A DNA stretch of 64,000 nucleotides from AP-15 sp963712825 (GTDB lineage Bacteria > Pseudomonadota > Alphaproteobacteria > ATCC43930 > CGMCC-115725): the NCBI GenBank assembly GCA_963712825.1, contig CAVQJP010000025.1, positions 124,001 through 188,000 of the forward strand, read 5' to 3'. Both the position numbers and the translations under genes were made by a program. The notes under the pieces are model-generated. The model was not told the origin of the DNA and made no database searches. It saw only the letters and a list, made by a program, of their open reading frames with translations. This document shows, piece by piece, positions 8,331-18,067 of this stretch; position 1 is the first letter of the stretch; every line of letters begins with the position of its first letter.

Positions 8331-9530
8331 ATGCTCGACGCCTACATCTACAACGGTCTGCGCACGCCGTTTGGCCGGCACGCCGGCGCACTCGCACGGA
8401 TGCGGCCCGATGACATGCTGGCGGCGGTGATCTCCGCCGTCGTCGAGAAGAGCCCGTTCGACCCGGCCAAGATTGAGGATGTCGTCGTCGGCTGCGCCAA
8501 CCAGGCGGGCGAGGACAGCCGCTGTGTCGGGCGCCATGCCGGGCTCCTCGCCGGATTGCCGATCGAGGTCGCGGGCTCGGTGTTGCAGCGCAATTGCGGC
8601 AGCGGCCTCAACGCGATCGTGATGGCCGCCCAGGCCGTCACCTGCGGCGAGGGCGACGCCTTTGTCGCCGGCGGGGTCGAGAGCATGAGCCGCGCGCCCT
8701 TTGTAATGAACAAGGCCGAGACCCCGTTCAGCCGCGACGGCCGCGTCTTTGACTCGACGATCGGCGCGCGCTTTCCAAACCCGAGGATCGAGCGCGAGTT
8801 CGGCGCCGACACGATGCCCGAAACCGCCGACAATTTGGCGCGCGACTACCAGATCACCCGCGAGGCCTGCGACACCTTTGCCGCGGGGTCGCAGCGGAAA
8901 TACGCCGCCGCCAAGGCCGACGGCTTTTTCACCGGCGAAATCTTCCCGGTCGAGGTGCCGGGCGGGCGCGCCGGGCCGGTCAAGGTCGCCGAGGACGAGC
9001 ATCCGCGGCCGCAGACCGATCTCGCCGCCCTCGCCAGGTTGCGCCCGCTGCAGGATGGCGGGGTGACGACCGCCGGCAACGCATCCGGGATCAATGACGG
9101 TGCAGTCGCGATGATCGTCGCCAGCCGCAAGGCCGGCGACGCCGCCGGCGCCCGCCCGCTCGCCCGCGTGGTGTCGAGCGGTGTCGCCGGAGTGGCGCCG
9201 CGGATCATGGGCATCGGCCCGGTCGAAGCCTCGAAAAAGGCGCTGGCGCGCGCCGGGCTCAGCCTCTCCGACATTGACGTGATCGAGATCAACGAGGCTT
9301 TTGCCGCCCAGGTGCTGTCATGCCTGCGCGGGCTCGAATTGCCGTTTGACGACAGCCGGGTCAACATGAATGGCGGGGCGATCGCGGTCGGCCATCCGCT
9401 CGGCGCGTCGGGGCCGCGGATCGCGCTGACCGCCGCACGCCAGCTCGAACGCACCGGCGGGCGCTACGCGCTCGTCACGATGTGCGTCGGCGTCGGCCAA
9501 GGCATCGCCGCAGTCCTCGAACGGGTCTGA
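8331..9530 (+). CDS. Thiolase (acetyl-CoA acyltransferase, 3-oxoadipyl-CoA thiolase-like)
   Basis: 399 aa, standard thiolase length. The acyl-carrying Cys is C89 in RNCGSG, the catalytic His lies in GHPLGASG (about 355) and the second Cys in MCVGVGQG (about 385). 'CANQAGEDSR' and 'AGGVESMSRAPFVM' resemble the PcaF/PaaJ branch, which cleaves 3-oxoadipyl-CoA in aromatic catabolism, but without other beta-ketoadipate genes nearby a general acetyl-CoA C-acyltransferase role is equally possible. A strong aggagga ribosome site (8317-8323) fixes ATG 8331. Confidence 0.93.
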   Translation: MLDAYIYNGLRTPFGRHAGALARMRPDDMLAAVISAVVEKSPFDPAKIEDVVVGCANQAGEDSRCVGRHAGLLAGLPIEVAGSVLQRNCGSGLNAIVMAAQAVTCGEGDAFVAGGVESMSRAPFVMNKAETPFSRDGRVFDSTIGARFPNPRIEREFGADTMPETADNLARDYQITREACDTFAAGSQRKYAAAKADGFFTGEIFPVEVPGGRAGPVKVAEDEHPRPQTDLAALARLRPLQDGGVTTAGNASGINDGAVAMIVASRKAGDAAGARPLARVVSSGVAGVAPRIMGIGPVEASKKALARAGLSLSDIDVIEINEAFAAQVLSCLRGLELPFDDSRVNMNGGAIAVGHPLGASGPRIALTAARQLERTGGRYALVTMCVGVGQGIAAVLERV

Positions 9531-9645
9531 GGTTGATCAAGCGAAACCGGCTGCGACGGCTCGCGGTCGGTCTCGTTTCAGGCGCATCGCTGGCGCTACG
9601 TCTTGCCCAGCGCACCATTCAACCCGAAACTCCACTCTGACGACA

Positions 9646-9930
9646 ATGATCGCCGGGATCTTTGACGCGCTGCTCGCCGCCGGCTCTCCGGAGGACAAGG
9701 CGCGGAAGGCCGCCGAAGCGGTCGCCGGCGATGAAAACCAATTCACGCCGATCGACCAGCGTTTGGCCCGGATTGAAAGCGACTTTAATCAGCGCTCGGC
9801 CGGGATGGGGCGCGATTTTAATCGGCGTCTTGCCAAGATCGAGGGCGAGGTCAAGCTGTTGACCTGGAAGATCGGCTTCAATCTCGTCGCCGCCACCGTC
9901 GGCGTGTTCTTTATGCTCCCGCGTCATTAA
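9646..9930 (+). CDS. Small coiled-coil, membrane-anchored hypothetical protein
   Basis: 94 aa. The central region (about residues 35-70: 'PIDQRLARIESDFNQR', 'RDFNRRLAKIEGEVK') has heptad-like spacing typical of a coiled coil, followed by one C-terminal hydrophobic helix (WKIGFNLVAATVGVFFML). This layout resembles small DUF1640/CCDC90-like bacterial proteins, which have no defined function. The reading frame is free and has coding-like composition, but I see no strong ribosome site, so this is a moderate-confidence hypothetical gene. It lies between the thiolase and the broken flavoprotein gene on the same strand. Confidence 0.55.
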   Translation: MIAGIFDALLAAGSPEDKARKAAEAVAGDENQFTPIDQRLARIESDFNQRSAGMGRDFNRRLAKIEGEVKLLTWKIGFNLVAATVGVFFMLPRH

Positions 9931-9970
9931 GCGCTGGCCTCGAGCGTTTCACAAAGCAAGGGCGAGAAAG

Positions 9971-11216
9971 ATGCCTGATCTCCCGCAAGCGCCAAACGGG
10001 ATGCAGCGGATCGTCGTTCTCGGCGCCGGGTTTGCCGGGCTGTGGAGTGCGATCGGCGCGGCGCGCAAGCTCGACGAGCTCGGCGTCGGCCCGGAGCGGG
10101 TCGCGGTCACCTTGGTCGACCGCAGCGCGTTTCATTCGATCCGGGTGCGCAATTACGAGGCCGAGCTCGACGACACCCGCGTCCTTCTCGACGACGTTCT
10201 CGGCCCGATCGGCGTCTCCCGCGTCGAGGCGGAGGTAACCGACATCGACCCGGCGCGGCGCCGGGTGACCCTGGCGGGTGACGCCGAGCCATTGGGTTAT
10301 GACCGGCTCGTCTTCGCCCTCGGCAGCCGGCTTGCCCGCCCGCCGATCCCCGGTCTCGAAGAGCACGGGTTTGATGTCGACACCTACGACGCCGGCTGTC
10401 GGCTCAACGCCCATATCGCGGCGCTGCCGCGGCATCGGCGATCGCCCGGGCAGTGGACGGCGCTCGTCATCGGCGGCGGCCTGACCGGCATCGAGGTCGC
10501 GGCCGAAATGCCCGGCAAATTGCGCGCCGCGCTCGCCGGCGCGCCGGGGGAGCCGCGCGTGGTCATCGCCGACCGCCAGCCCTGGATCGGCTCCGACATG
10601 GGCGAGGAGGCGCGCGCCGTCATCGACGAGGCATTGTCGTCGCTCGGCGTCGAAAAGCGGCCGGGCGTTTCGGTCGCCGCGATCGACGAGGACGGCGCCA
10701 TCCTGTCGACCGGCGAGCGCATCGACGCGGCGACGACCGTGTGGTGCGCCGGCATGCAGGCGCATCCGCTGACCGCATGCTTTCCGGTCGAGCGCGACCG
10801 CTTTGGCCGCGTGCCGGTCGACGAGTTTCTAAAGCTTCGAGGGCATGCCGGCCGAATTCGCCGCCGGCGACGTTGCGTGGTTCCCGATCGACGGCAGCCG
10901 TTCCTGCGTCATGTCGTGCCAGCACGGGCGGCCGATGGGCCGGTTTGCCGGCCACAACGTCGTCTGCGATCTGTTGGGGCTGCCGATGCTGCCGCTCAGG
11001 ATCGACTGGTACACGACGATCCTCGATCTCGGGCCGTGGGGTGCGGTGTGCACCGCCGGCTGGGACCGCCATGTCGCGACCACCGGCGAGGCCGCCAAAC
11101 GCACCAAGATGATCATCAACCGCGACCGCATCTACCCGCCGCGCTCGGGCGGGCGCCGCGCGATCTTCGCCGCCGCCGCCCCCGTGGTCCAGGACCCGCC
11201 GGCATTTTTTTGCTGA
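9971..11216 (+). pseudogene. NDH-2-like FAD-dependent NADH dehydrogenase, split by one-base insertion
   Basis: The first frame (from ATG 9971) encodes the FAD-binding GxGxxG motif (VLGAGFAGLW, residues about 16-25) and the second nucleotide site (ALVIGGGLTGIEVAAEMP), then runs to 'FGRVPVDEFLK'. The homologous continuation 'FEGMPAEFAAGDVAWFPIDG' and the rest of the protein, ending at 11216, are in another frame. Removing one base around 10835 (in aagcttcg) fuses the two into DEFLK-FEGMPAEF, exactly what this pyridine-nucleotide disulphide oxidoreductase family has here. As sequenced, the protein loses the last third, which carries the FAD-contacting AGD motif. This is either a recent pseudogene or a sequencing error. 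Confidence 0.85.
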
Positions 11217-11230
11217 CGGGACGAGCCTGA

Positions 11231-11538
11231 AAATCCGCTCGTTCAAAGCGAGCCCGCAATACCGCAGCGCGAAGAGCCGCTTGTCTCTCGGCAAGAATTA
11301 TTGACAACTACAGTAAAATTCTCATAAACTTGCCGTTGACTTTTAATTAACCACAATTACATGCGCTGCGGAAAGGGTTGGGTTTGGAGCTGCCGGCGGC
11401 AACGGACCGGGCGGAAAGGGCGGCCGGCTATTGCGGTGCGCCGGCGCCTCGTTTACGTCGTCTGATGAAAAAGACGCAGCGACATCGGTCGCGCCGGCAG
11501 GGTCGATCGAGTGCTGAATTTAACCCCGGGGTCGGGGC
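11231..11538. other. AT-rich leader region before polysaccharide locus
   Basis: About 300 bases without a gene. The part 11290-11365 is markedly A/T-rich against a GC-rich background and holds promoter-like hexamers; the remainder is GC-rich with no open frame I trust. It is the likely regulatory region of the wzc-wza operon. Confidence 0.5.
11301..11330 (+). promoter_or_regulatory. Candidate sigma70-type promoter for wzc-like operon
   Basis: A perfect TTGACA at 11301-11306 is followed after 18 bases by TAAACT (11325-11330, 4 of 6 to consensus) in the AT-rich segment about 210 bases before the Wzc-like start. This would leave a long 5' leader. A second TTGACT occurs at 11336. No experimental support. 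Confidence 0.35.
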
Positions 11539-13740
11539 ATGATTGAATCCCCGGGCTCGACACAAGGCGGCTCGACCCATAACGGGGTACGGGAATTTGT
11601 CCGCTTTCTGAAGCGCCGGAAAATCCTGATCCTGACGCCCGCGCTGCTGATCGCAGTTGTTGCCGTTGTAATCGCGTTGATAACACCGCCCCGATACGCG
11701 GCCGAAGCTGGGCTTGCGCTCGACGTGCGCAAGGTTGAGATCGTGGATCATCAGGTCGTCTCCTCGCTGCCGCAGGAAAGCCCGGCGCTCAGGACCGAGC
11801 TCGACGTGATCAGGTCGCGGTCGCTCGCCGAGCAGGTCGTCGACCGTCTCGGTCTCGCGGCAAACCCCGGGGTGCTCCGGGAAGCCGGGACCCCTCCGTC
11901 GTTATGGCGCGACATCGCCCGGGTTTTCGAGCGCGCGCCCCGCGACGCGACAGCAGGGTCGACCGGTGCGTCGGGTCTGGCGCCGATCTTGACGCGGTCG
12001 CAGGTCGTGAACTGGCTGGTTGCCAATTTGAAGGCGGTTAATGACGGCCGTTCGCTGACCATTGTCGTTTCTTTTACTTCGGCAAGTCCGCAGCGGGCGG
12101 CATGGATCGCCAATGCCGTGGCGCAAAACTACCTCGACGACCAGGTGCGGACAAAAGCGCGGGCGACGGTGGCGGCGCGCGACTGGCTCGCCGACCAATT
12201 GCAGACGATGCGCCGGGATTTGGAGAATTCGGAGACAAAGGTTGATGATTTTCGCCGCAGGGCGGGGCTGATCGAGGTCAAGGGGGCGACCATCTCGGCG
12301 CAGCGCCTCAGCGATCTCAATACGCAGCTCGGGAACGCTCACCTGGAGCGGGTGCACGCCGAGGCGAGGTTGCAGACGGCGCGGGAAAGCGACCCGCAGA
12401 CTTTGCCGGACATTCTCGCCTCGCCGCTGATCCAGCAGCTTCGCAAGGAGCTCGACCAGATCAACTTGCGCATCGCCCAGATCCGCGTCTACAGCCCATT
12501 TTACAAATTGACCGATCTTGACGCGCAGGCGGCGGTGCTGCGCACCCAGATGAAGGAGGAGATGAACCGGATCGTCGCCAGCCTTTCGAGCGACGTGATG
12601 GTGGCGCGCAAGCGGGAAGCGGAACTCACACAGTCTTTCCAGGACACCGAGAACCAGCTGAGCGACGCCGCCCGGTCCGGCGTGCGCCTCGCCCAGCTGC
12701 AGCGCGAGGCCGACGTCAACCGCTCGATCTACGAAACCTTTCTGGCGCGCTACAAGCAGACGATGGAGCAGGAAAGCCTCGCGGCCCCGGAGGCGCGCAT
12801 CATCTCTCGGGCGGAACCCTCGGATGCGCCGGTTTCGCCAAAAAAACTGCAGTCGCTGGTGCTCGGAATGTTCGGTGGGCTTGTGGTCGGCGGCGCTCTC
12901 GCTTTTGTGCGGGAGGGTCTCGATCGGCGGGTTCACCAAGCCTCAGAGGTCGAGGCGGTGACCGGTATTCCTGTATTCGGGATGCTGCCCCGGGTGTCTC
13001 GGTGGCGCCGCATGCAACCGCAAGACTACCCGGTTAGGGACCCGCGCTCGCGCTTTTGCGCCGCCCTGATGCGCATCCATACCGCTCTGCGACCCGCTAC
13101 GCCGGCCGACCGTAAACAGGTGATACTCGTTACCTCGGCTCAGCCGGGTGACGGCAAGACCTCGTTCTGCGCCAGCCTTGCGCGCTCTCTCGCCAAGAGC
13201 CAGAGGCGAGTCCTGGTCGTCGACGCCGACCCCTATCGGTCGCAGGTCGGGGTCGCATTCGGGGTTATGGTCGCGCCCGCTTTGGTTCCCGCCAAGGGGC
13301 AAAGCATGCGGCTCGGCGATCTTGTGCAAGCCGACGCGCTGTCGGACGCCCACTTCATCCCGGCTCCGAACGAGCAGGACCTGCAGCAGCTGCTGCATAC
13401 CGGTGGATTTGCTGTACTTCTCGATGAAGCGCGGCAGTTGTACGACATTGTCATCATCGACACACCCCCGGTCATGACCAGCGCCGATGCCGCGCTGCTC
13501 GGCAGCCTTGCCGACATCCGCCTGTTTCTAGTCAGGTGGGGCAGGACCTCGTGGGACGAGATGACGGCAGCGATCGGATTTCTTCGCCTGTGCCGCATCG
13601 CCCTCGACGGCATCGTCATCGTCGGTGCAGACGCCGGGTCCACCAATTACGGTCAAATATTGGGCTATGACGCGACAGCGCCTGGCGAACGTCGGCTGTT
13701 GCGGCCGACCGCGAAGCGCAGCTTGAGCGAAGCCGAGTAG
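11539..13740 (+). CDS. Wzc/ExoP-type polysaccharide co-polymerase with BY-kinase-like ATPase
   Basis: 733 aa. The N-terminal Wzz domain carries a TM helix (ILTPALLIAVVAVVIALI, about 30-50), then a long periplasmic coiled-coil region (about 200-400), a GNVR-like stretch and a second TM near 435-455. The C-terminal ATPase has Walker A 'SAQPGDGKTSF' (about 533), A' 'VLVVDADPYRS' (about 556) and B 'VIIDTPPVM' (about 637). Such proteins control chain length and export of Wzy-made polysaccharide, partnering the outer-membrane protein encoded next. The C-terminus has only two tyrosines (NYGQILGY) and lacks the Tyr-rich tail of true autokinases, so kinase activity is uncertain. Confidence 0.92.
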   Translation: MIESPGSTQGGSTHNGVREFVRFLKRRKILILTPALLIAVVAVVIALITPPRYAAEAGLALDVRKVEIVDHQVVSSLPQESPALRTELDVIRSRSLAEQVVDRLGLAANPGVLREAGTPPSLWRDIARVFERAPRDATAGSTGASGLAPILTRSQVVNWLVANLKAVNDGRSLTIVVSFTSASPQRAAWIANAVAQNYLDDQVRTKARATVAARDWLADQLQTMRRDLENSETKVDDFRRRAGLIEVKGATISAQRLSDLNTQLGNAHLERVHAEARLQTARESDPQTLPDILASPLIQQLRKELDQINLRIAQIRVYSPFYKLTDLDAQAAVLRTQMKEEMNRIVASLSSDVMVARKREAELTQSFQDTENQLSDAARSGVRLAQLQREADVNRSIYETFLARYKQTMEQESLAAPEARIISRAEPSDAPVSPKKLQSLVLGMFGGLVVGGALAFVREGLDRRVHQASEVEAVTGIPVFGMLPRVSRWRRMQPQDYPVRDPRSRFCAALMRIHTALRPATPADRKQVILVTSAQPGDGKTSFCASLARSLAKSQRRVLVVDADPYRSQVGVAFGVMVAPALVPAKGQSMRLGDLVQADALSDAHFIPAPNEQDLQQLLHTGGFAVLLDEARQLYDIVIIDTPPVMTSADAALLGSLADIRLFLVRWGRTSWDEMTAAIGFLRLCRIALDGIVIVGADAGSTNYGQILGYDATAPGERRLLRPTAKRSLSEAE

Positions 13741-13931
13741 CCGGGCCAAAACCGCTTGTTTTCGCGCCTCGGCCAGTCCGGAAAAATTGCGGTATAGGGA
13801 ATGCCCGGTCGCCGCCGATCCGCTCCGGCTCGAATGTCCACGGCCGCTCATCTCGCTCTTTTGGTATTCTGACTTTCCTGAACATACCGTGCAGTTAGAA
13901 CGTCAGGCCTGTAGTACAGGAGAACCTTTGT

Positions 13932-15098
13932 GTGATGCGAATTGAGTTGATGGTGAGCTTTCTGGCCGCAGCCAGTCTGATCGGATGTTCATCTATTCCG
14001 ACTGCCGGTCCGACGACATCGCAAATTTTTGATCAGGCGGCGCAGGAAAGACAGAGCCGCTTCGACATCGTCGAGGTCAATTATCGCGTCATCGCCGCCC
14101 AGTCGGCACGGCCGGCGCCGAGCTTCCGATCGCGGTTTCAGGATTACGGCGAACCGCCGCCGCCGACAATCGGCATCGGCGACACGTTGTCGGTGTCAAT
14201 CTGGGAAGCCGCCGGCGGCGGGCTGTTCGGGACGTCTCCGACCGAAGCGGTGGCTGGCGGCGGCTCGCACAGCGTCACATTCCCGCCACAGGTGGTTGCT
14301 CAAGACGGGGCAATCAGCGTGCCTTATGCCGGGCGCGTGCATGTCGCAGGCCGGACGCCGTTCGAGGTTGAGCAGACGCTCGAACAGCGCCTCGCCGAGC
14401 GCGCCATCGAGCCGCAAGCGATCGTCACGATCAGCAGGAGCGTGTCGGACGACGCCACCGTGTCGGGCGAGCTGATCAGCGGCGCCCGGGTTCCTCTTTC
14501 AGTCGGCGGCGACCGCCTGCTCGACGTGATCGCCAGCGCCGGGGGCGCCAAATCGCCACTCTACGAGACCTTTGTACGGCTGTCGCGCGGAGGTGTCACG
14601 GTAACGATCCCGATGGAGACCTTGGTCTCGAACCCCGCCGAGAACGTTTATGTATGGCCGGGCGACGTCATCACGCTCATCCGGGCGCCGCGTACCTTCT
14701 CGGTCTTTGGCGCCACCCTCAACAACATGCAGATCCCGTTCAACGCCGTCCGGGTCGATATGGCGCAGGCGATCGCCAAGGCCGGCGGCCTTCAGGATCT
14801 CCGCGCCGACCCGGCCGGGGTGTTTCTGTTCCGCTTCGAGGCGCCACCGGTAGCCAGAGCGCTCGGGGTTCCGGCCTTTGCCACAGCCCCTGACGGCACC
14901 GCGGCGGTCCTCTACCACCTCGACCTGCGCGAAGCTGCCGGCTATTTCTTGGCACAGCGCTTTCCGATCGAAGACGACGACATGATCTACGTTGCCAACG
15001 CGCCGCTGACCGAGCTACAAAAGTTCTTTAATTTGCTGAGCACGATTACAGGCCCAGTGATCAGCGGGGTCGTCGTCGTCCGGGGCACTTCATATTGA
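13932..15098 (+). CDS. Polysaccharide export outer-membrane lipoprotein (OPX/Wza-like)
   Basis: 388 aa from GTG 13932 (ggag 9 bases upstream), or 387 from the adjacent ATG. A lipoprotein signal is clear: a hydrophobic run, then the lipobox 'SLIGCSS'. The poly_export domain follows ('TIGIGDTLSVSIWEAAGGGL', 'ISVPYAGRVHVAGRTPFEVE') and then SLBB-type repeats ('GARVPLSVGGDRLLDVIASA', 'AQAIAKAGGLQD', 'DDMIYVANAP'). It should form the outer-membrane channel working with the co-polymerase just upstream. It lies 190 bases after that gene and 74 bases before gmd on the same strand, consistent with one export-precursor operon. Confidence 0.93.
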   Translation: MMRIELMVSFLAAASLIGCSSIPTAGPTTSQIFDQAAQERQSRFDIVEVNYRVIAAQSARPAPSFRSRFQDYGEPPPPTIGIGDTLSVSIWEAAGGGLFGTSPTEAVAGGGSHSVTFPPQVVAQDGAISVPYAGRVHVAGRTPFEVEQTLEQRLAERAIEPQAIVTISRSVSDDATVSGELISGARVPLSVGGDRLLDVIASAGGAKSPLYETFVRLSRGGVTVTIPMETLVSNPAENVYVWPGDVITLIRAPRTFSVFGATLNNMQIPFNAVRVDMAQAIAKAGGLQDLRADPAGVFLFRFEAPPVARALGVPAFATAPDGTAAVLYHLDLREAAGYFLAQRFPIEDDDMIYVANAPLTELQKFFNLLSTITGPVISGVVVVRGTSY

Positions 15099-15172
15099 GG
15101 GATCTTCTCGCGCACCGGATGCCGCCGACCAGGTCCGCGCGACCTTCGGCGAAATTCTGGTAGATTTAAGAA

Positions 15173-16231
15173 ATGTCTAAGCGGGCGCTGATTGTCGGCG
15201 TTACCGGGCAGGACGGCTCCTACCTGACCGAGCTTCTGCTGGCCAAGGGCTACGACGTCCATGGCGTGATGCGGCGCGCCAGCCTCTTCAACACCGACCG
15301 CATCGACCATCTCTACCATGATCCCCACCTCGCCGGCGCCGGTCTGACCTTGCATTACGGCGACCTGACCGACGCGACGGCGCTGCGCCGGGTGCTCGAA
15401 ACAGTCGATCCCGACGAGGTCTACAACCTTGGAGCGCAAAGCCACGTCAAGGTCTCGTTTGAAATTCCGGAGTATACGGCTGAGGTTGTGGCTGTCGGCA
15501 CCCTGCGCCTGATCGAGGCAGTGCGCGACCATATTTCGCACAGCGGTCGTCCGGTGCGCTGCTATCAGGCCGGATCGTCGGAAATGTTTGGCGCCGCCCC
15601 GGCGCCGCAAAGCGAAAGGACCCCGTTTTACCCGCGGAGTCCCTATGGCGTCAGCAAAGTGGCGGCGCATTGGTTTGCGGTAAACTACCGCGAAGCCTAC
15701 GGCCTGTTCATCTGCAACGGAATTCTATTCAATCATGAGAGCCCACGGCGCGGCGAGACTTTTGTCACGCGCAAGGTGACGCGTGCGGTCGGCAGGATTT
15801 CCCAGGGCCTGCAAGACAAGTTGTTTTTGGGAAATCTCGAGGCAAAGCGGGATTGGGGATTTGCCGGCGACTATGTCGAGGCGATGTGGCTGATGCTGCA
15901 GCAGCAGATGCCCGATGACTACGTCGTCGCCACCGGCGAGGCGCACAGCGTGCGCGAGCTGGTCGAATTCGCCTTTGCGGCGGCGGGCTTGGATTGGCGG
16001 CGTCATGTCGAAGTCGATCGGCGCTATTTCCGGCCGACCGAGGTCGACGCGCTGCGCGGCGACTGGGCGAAGGCGCGTGCCGCGCTCGGCTGGCAGCCGC
16101 GGATCGTGTTCGCCGAGCTGGTCAAGATGATGGTGGAGCACGACATCGGCCTCGCGCGGCGCGAACGCGCCGTCAGTGACGCCGGGTTTCTCGACCCCGC
16201 CCGCGGCACTGCTTTGCCGCAAAGCGGCTAG
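15173..16231 (+). CDS. gmd: GDP-mannose 4,6-dehydratase
   Basis: 352 aa SDR-superfamily enzyme that converts GDP-D-mannose to GDP-4-keto-6-deoxy-D-mannose, the precursor of GDP-fucose, GDP-rhamnose or GDP-perosamine. The NADP site is 'IVGVTGQDGSYLTELLLAKG' at the N-terminus. Gmd-specific segments are 'VMRRASLFNTDRIDHLY', 'LGAQSHVKVSFEIPEYTA', 'GSSEMFG' and the catalytic YxxxK in 'SPYGVSKVAAHW' (Tyr about 157, Lys about 161), followed by 'NHESPRRGETFVTRKVTRAV'. No GMER or perosamine synthetase is visible in the window, so the final sugar is not determined. Confidence 0.96.
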   Translation: MSKRALIVGVTGQDGSYLTELLLAKGYDVHGVMRRASLFNTDRIDHLYHDPHLAGAGLTLHYGDLTDATALRRVLETVDPDEVYNLGAQSHVKVSFEIPEYTAEVVAVGTLRLIEAVRDHISHSGRPVRCYQAGSSEMFGAAPAPQSERTPFYPRSPYGVSKVAAHWFAVNYREAYGLFICNGILFNHESPRRGETFVTRKVTRAVGRISQGLQDKLFLGNLEAKRDWGFAGDYVEAMWLMLQQQMPDDYVVATGEAHSVRELVEFAFAAAGLDWRRHVEVDRRYFRPTEVDALRGDWAKARAALGWQPRIVFAELVKMMVEHDIGLARRERAVSDAGFLDPARGTALPQSG

Positions 16232-16327
16232 TCTAAGTCAGTCGGCGGCCGGCGCTCGAGAGGCACAGCGGTTGCTGGTGCGGCTTCGTCGCCAACCGGA
16301 GAGAGGTGCGGCTCGCGAGCGATCCGG

Positions 16328-18067
16328 TCAAATCCGGGATATCAGGATGTCGCCGAGGACCAGCACGTCCATTTTCGTCCGCAGAAAACAGTCAAGCGCC
16401 TCCTCCGGTCGGCAAACCACCGGTTCGTTTTCGTTGAACGAAGTATTGAGCACCATCGGCACGCCGGTCAGGTCGCGAAAGCTCTCGATCAGCCGGTAAT
16501 AGCGCGGGTTCGTATGGCGGTAGACGGTTTGCAGGCGGCCTGAGCCGTCGACATGAGTGACGGCGGGAATTTGCGCCCGTCTTTCTTCTCGAATCTGGAA
16601 CACCTGCATCATGAACGGAACGGCGTCGTCCTCTTCGAACCATTCGGCGACGGCCTCGTCGAGAACCGAGGGGGCGAACGGGCGGAAGGATTCGCGACGC
16701 TTGATCTTCGCATTGAGGATCGCCTTCATGTCGGCGCGGCGCGGGTCGCACACGATCGAGCGGTTGCCGAGCGCCCGCGGACCCCACTCCATCCGGCCCT
16801 GGAACCAGCCGACGACCTTGCCGTCGGCAATCGCCGCCGCGGTTTGGCGGCAAAGCTCCGCCTCGGGAAGTTTCGCGGCGACGCACCCCGCGTCGCCGAT
16901 CCGCGGAGCCGCCGCTGCGAGCACCTCGGCAATTACCGCGCCGTCGAATTGGGGTCCCCAAAACGCGTGGTCCATGACAAACGACCGTGCCCCGCCGAGC
17001 TTGTTCCATACCGCGAAGGCGGCCCCGATCGCGCCCCCCGCATCACCGGCTGCGGACTGAACGTAAACGCGGCGAAACCCGGTCATGCGCCGGATCTTGC
17101 CGTTGGCGACGGAATTCATCGCGCACCCGCCGGCCAGCGCGATGTCGGTCAAGCCGGAGTGCTGCTGCAGCTTGCCGATCAGGTGAAAAAATGCCTCCTC
17201 ATACATCCTCTGCACCGAACGGGCGATGTCGCGGTGCCGCTCTTCGAGTGGATCGTCGGGTTGTCGGCGCGGTCCCAGCAATTCTTCGAGCCGTGAGGAA
17301 AACAGATCGCCGGTTTGCGGTGCAGCATTTTCCCAGTTCTGGAGAGGCTCCTCGGTTTGATGAACAAAATAGTCGAGATCGAGCTTGAATGTCCCATCCG
17401 GGACCAAATGGACAATTCTGCGCATTTGGGCGAGATAGGACGGGTTTCCGTACGGTGCCAGACCCATGACCTTGTACTCGTCGCCGTAATAGGGAAAGCC
17501 GAGATAGTGGGTCAGAGCCTCGTAAAAAATTCCGAGCGAGTGCGGAAAGTAAACCCGCCCCGCGATCTCGATGTCGGTGCCGCGGCCGATGCCCCAGGCT
17601 GCGCTTGCGAAATCGCCGAAACCGTCGACCGAGACGACGGCCGCCTCGGCGAACGGCGACACGTAGAAAGCCGATGACAGGTGCGCGAGGTGATGTTCGA
17701 CATTATGGAGCTTGCCGCAGAAGCGGTCCGGGGCAAATGCTGCGGCGAGGAGCTCCGGGATCTGCTGCCGCCTTTGCCGGTTTTCTAAACGCGCGAGCAC
17801 CAGGCCGATATTGGGGCGGCGGCGCAGCAGATACCCGGCTTTCCGTATCCTGTGGGCGCGACCATCGAGGTTCACGCTGACGTGGTCGACATCGCCGAGG
17901 CGAATGCCGGCTTCGCGCAGGCAATAGGCGATCGACTGCGAGGGAAACCCGGCCCAATGCTTGATCCGGCGAAAGCGCTCTTCCTCCGCGGCTGCCACGA
18001 GGACGCCGTCCCGCACCAGCGCGGCCGACGAGTCGCCATGAAAGGCATTGATCCCGAGGATGACCAT
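16328..18067 (-). CDS. Carbamoyltransferase, NodU/CmcH family
   Basis: 579 aa from ATG 18067; the extension to a TTG at 18088 was not used. N-terminal Kae1-like domain: 'VILGINAFHGDSSAALVRDG', 'AAAEEERFRRIKHWAGFPSQ', the metal-site His motif 'HNVEHHLAHLSSAFYVSPF' and 'SVDGFGD'. C-terminal YrdC-like-associated part: 'GWFQGRMEWGPRALGNRSIV', 'ESFRPFAPSVL' and 'LNTSFNENEPVVCRPEEAL'. The family transfers carbamoyl from carbamoyl phosphate via carbamoyl-AMP to a hydroxyl of a sugar or antibiotic. In this locus it most likely O-carbamoylates a residue of the polysaccharide repeat. It is convergent with gmd and directly downstream of a decayed PhyH gene. Confidence 0.93.
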   Translation of the reverse strand: MVILGINAFHGDSSAALVRDGVLVAAAEEERFRRIKHWAGFPSQSIAYCLREAGIRLGDVDHVSVNLDGRAHRIRKAGYLLRRRPNIGLVLARLENRQRRQQIPELLAAAFAPDRFCGKLHNVEHHLAHLSSAFYVSPFAEAAVVSVDGFGDFASAAWGIGRGTDIEIAGRVYFPHSLGIFYEALTHYLGFPYYGDEYKVMGLAPYGNPSYLAQMRRIVHLVPDGTFKLDLDYFVHQTEEPLQNWENAAPQTGDLFSSRLEELLGPRRQPDDPLEERHRDIARSVQRMYEEAFFHLIGKLQQHSGLTDIALAGGCAMNSVANGKIRRMTGFRRVYVQSAAGDAGGAIGAAFAVWNKLGGARSFVMDHAFWGPQFDGAVIAEVLAAAAPRIGDAGCVAAKLPEAELCRQTAAAIADGKVVGWFQGRMEWGPRALGNRSIVCDPRRADMKAILNAKIKRRESFRPFAPSVLDEAVAEWFEEDDAVPFMMQVFQIREERRAQIPAVTHVDGSGRLQTVYRHTNPRYYRLIESFRDLTGVPMVLNTSFNENEPVVCRPEEALDCFLRTKMDVLVLGDILISRI

